Origin: Anaerolineales bacterium
GTDB taxonomy: Bacteria; Chloroflexota; Anaerolineae; Anaerolineales; E44-bin32
Reading direction: 5' to 3'
Assembly: GCA_011772595.1 (NCBI GenBank)
Contig: WVZH01000298.1
Location: 64,277 to 78,365, forward strand
Length of the DNA stretch: 14,089 nt
The notes below the pieces were generated by a model. The model saw nothing but the letters and a program-made list of their open reading frames with translations, had not been told where the DNA came from and made no database searches. A program made the translations under genes and the position numbers. Below are positions 13,356 to 14,089 of the stretch, piece by piece; within the stretch, counting starts at the first letter, position 1; each line of letters begins with the position of its first letter.

Positions 13356-14089
13356 TCAAATTTGTGCGTCTAGAAACGTCTCGACACGCTCTGCGGTTGG
13401 TAACGCGGGGATCACACCCTGTTTGAGCGCAGTTAATGCGCCGACTGCGTTGGCGTACACCAAGGCTTCATGCAGATCTTCGGGTGTGAGACGGTCATGC
13501 CATTCACCTTCTCCAATTAAACTGCACAGCATACCGGCGATGAACGCATCGCCGCAGCCGGTGGCGTCAACCGTGTCGACCTCGAATCCGGGAATGTGCT
13601 CCCCGGCATCAGCCGTATGGTAATAACTTCCGTCCGGTCCTAGGGTAATGACGCACACCCGAGGGCCATACTGCAGGATGTTGCGAGCAACGTCACCAAG
13701 TCGTTTTTCCTCGACCTCCACGCGCTCAAAACCGGAAAACATCGCAGCTTCGATCTCGTTCACCTTGACCAGATCCACATAGGAAAGCACTTTCACGATG
13801 ACGGCGATCGCCTCATGTGGAGCATTCCAGAGGGCGGGACGATAATTGACATCGAAGGAGATAAGTGCACCCTCTTCACGTGCGATTTCCACGGCTTTAA
13901 GTGTAGTGCTGCGGCTTGGCTCTTGGACCAGGCTCAACGAACCGAAGTGGAAAACTCGAGTCGAGCGTAGAAGCGCGTAGTCGAGCTCATCCTGTCGCAG
14001 CAACATGTCTGCGCCCGGGTTGCGATAGAAGATGAATTCGGGATGATCCTCGTCCGGCATGGCGATGAACGCCATCGTCGTGCGCGCCT
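13356..14089 (-). CDS. PfkB-family sugar kinase (fructokinase-like), N-terminus outside window
   Basis: The reading frame is open to the window edge (ARTTMAFIAMPDED), so the Met at 14073-14075 is internal. About 244 of an expected 310-320 residues are seen; the missing part should hold the first PfkB signature. Present: FYRNPGADMLL, typical of the fructokinase subgroup; FDVNYRPALW with the conserved Asn/Arg of the sugar and ATP region; KVNEIEAAMFSG; VITLGPDGSYY; and the second PfkB signature DTVDATGCGDAFIAGML, where GCGD replaces the usual GAGD but keeps the catalytic Asp. It would phosphorylate fructose or a related ketose or aldose with ATP in the cytoplasm, feeding glycolysis. It is transcribed towards the acetyl-CoA synthetase gene and ends 370 bases from it, so the two are not in one operon. 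Confidence 0.88.
   Translation of the reverse strand, partial: ARTTMAFIAMPDEDHPEFIFYRNPGADMLLRQDELDYALLRSTRVFHFGSLSLVQEPSRSTTLKAVEIAREEGALISFDVNYRPALWNAPHEAIAVIVKVLSYVDLVKVNEIEAAMFSGFERVEVEEKRLGDVARNILQYGPRVCVITLGPDGSYYHTADAGEHIPGFEVDTVDATGCGDAFIAGMLCSLIGEGEWHDRLTPEDLHEALVYANAVGALTALKQGVIPALPTAERVETFLDAQI

Overview
The window is bacterial: genes are dense, several starts have clear Shine-Dalgarno sites, and some neighbours overlap and are probably translationally coupled. Gene content (a PCYCGC-motif lipoprotein, CuA-type cupredoxins, an ABATE/CGNR zinc-finger regulator, EF2568-like class V aminotransferase) would fit a Chloroflexota/Thermomicrobia-like or Firmicutes-like organism. That is an inference only; no marker gene in the window settles it.

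Region 1 (1-2831, minus strand) is a tight operon. In order of transcription it holds a PCYCGC-motif lipoprotein, a small membrane-anchored CuA protein, a polytopic NapH/NosR/CcoG-like 4Fe-4S protein, and a second CuA protein that runs off the window. The lipoprotein is the highlight. Its frame is interrupted by one UGA (2532-2534) exactly where homologues, as I recall them, have the first Cys of a CxxC motif. Translation continues in frame for 40 more residues to a stop 3 bases before the next gene. A strong hairpin with a GU-containing apical loop lies just downstream of the UGA, as in a bacterial SECIS. I read it as a selenoprotein with a Sec-Gly-Ile-Cys redox motif, exported next to copper-centre electron-transfer proteins.

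Region 2 (2832-3955) is about 1.1 kb without a convincing gene. It holds the 3' half of a CAU-anticodon tRNA with its terminator, a second more decayed tRNA-like copy, and a cluster of perfect hairpins. It looks like a tRNA graveyard or an integration scar.

Region 3 (3956-8311) is a divergent locus. Leftward it carries a DMT exporter, a VOC protein (one-base frameshift) and an MFS exporter. Rightward it carries an ABATE/CGNR regulator and an HhH-GPD DNA glycosylase. Face-to-face promoters and four regularly spaced TAACC/GGTTA half-sites lie between. Together this suggests an efflux, drug-binding and DNA-repair response to a toxic or DNA-damaging compound.

Region 4 (8366-10242, minus) is a GntR/FCD regulator with an autoregulatory-type operator, followed by a cysteine desulfurase-like gene that is frameshifted and has lost its C-terminus.

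Region 5 (10243-14089) has a long non-coding leader, an intact acetyl-CoA synthetase-like gene in visibly more AT-rich sequence, another non-coding gap, and a 5'-truncated PfkB sugar kinase (fructokinase-like) at the window edge.
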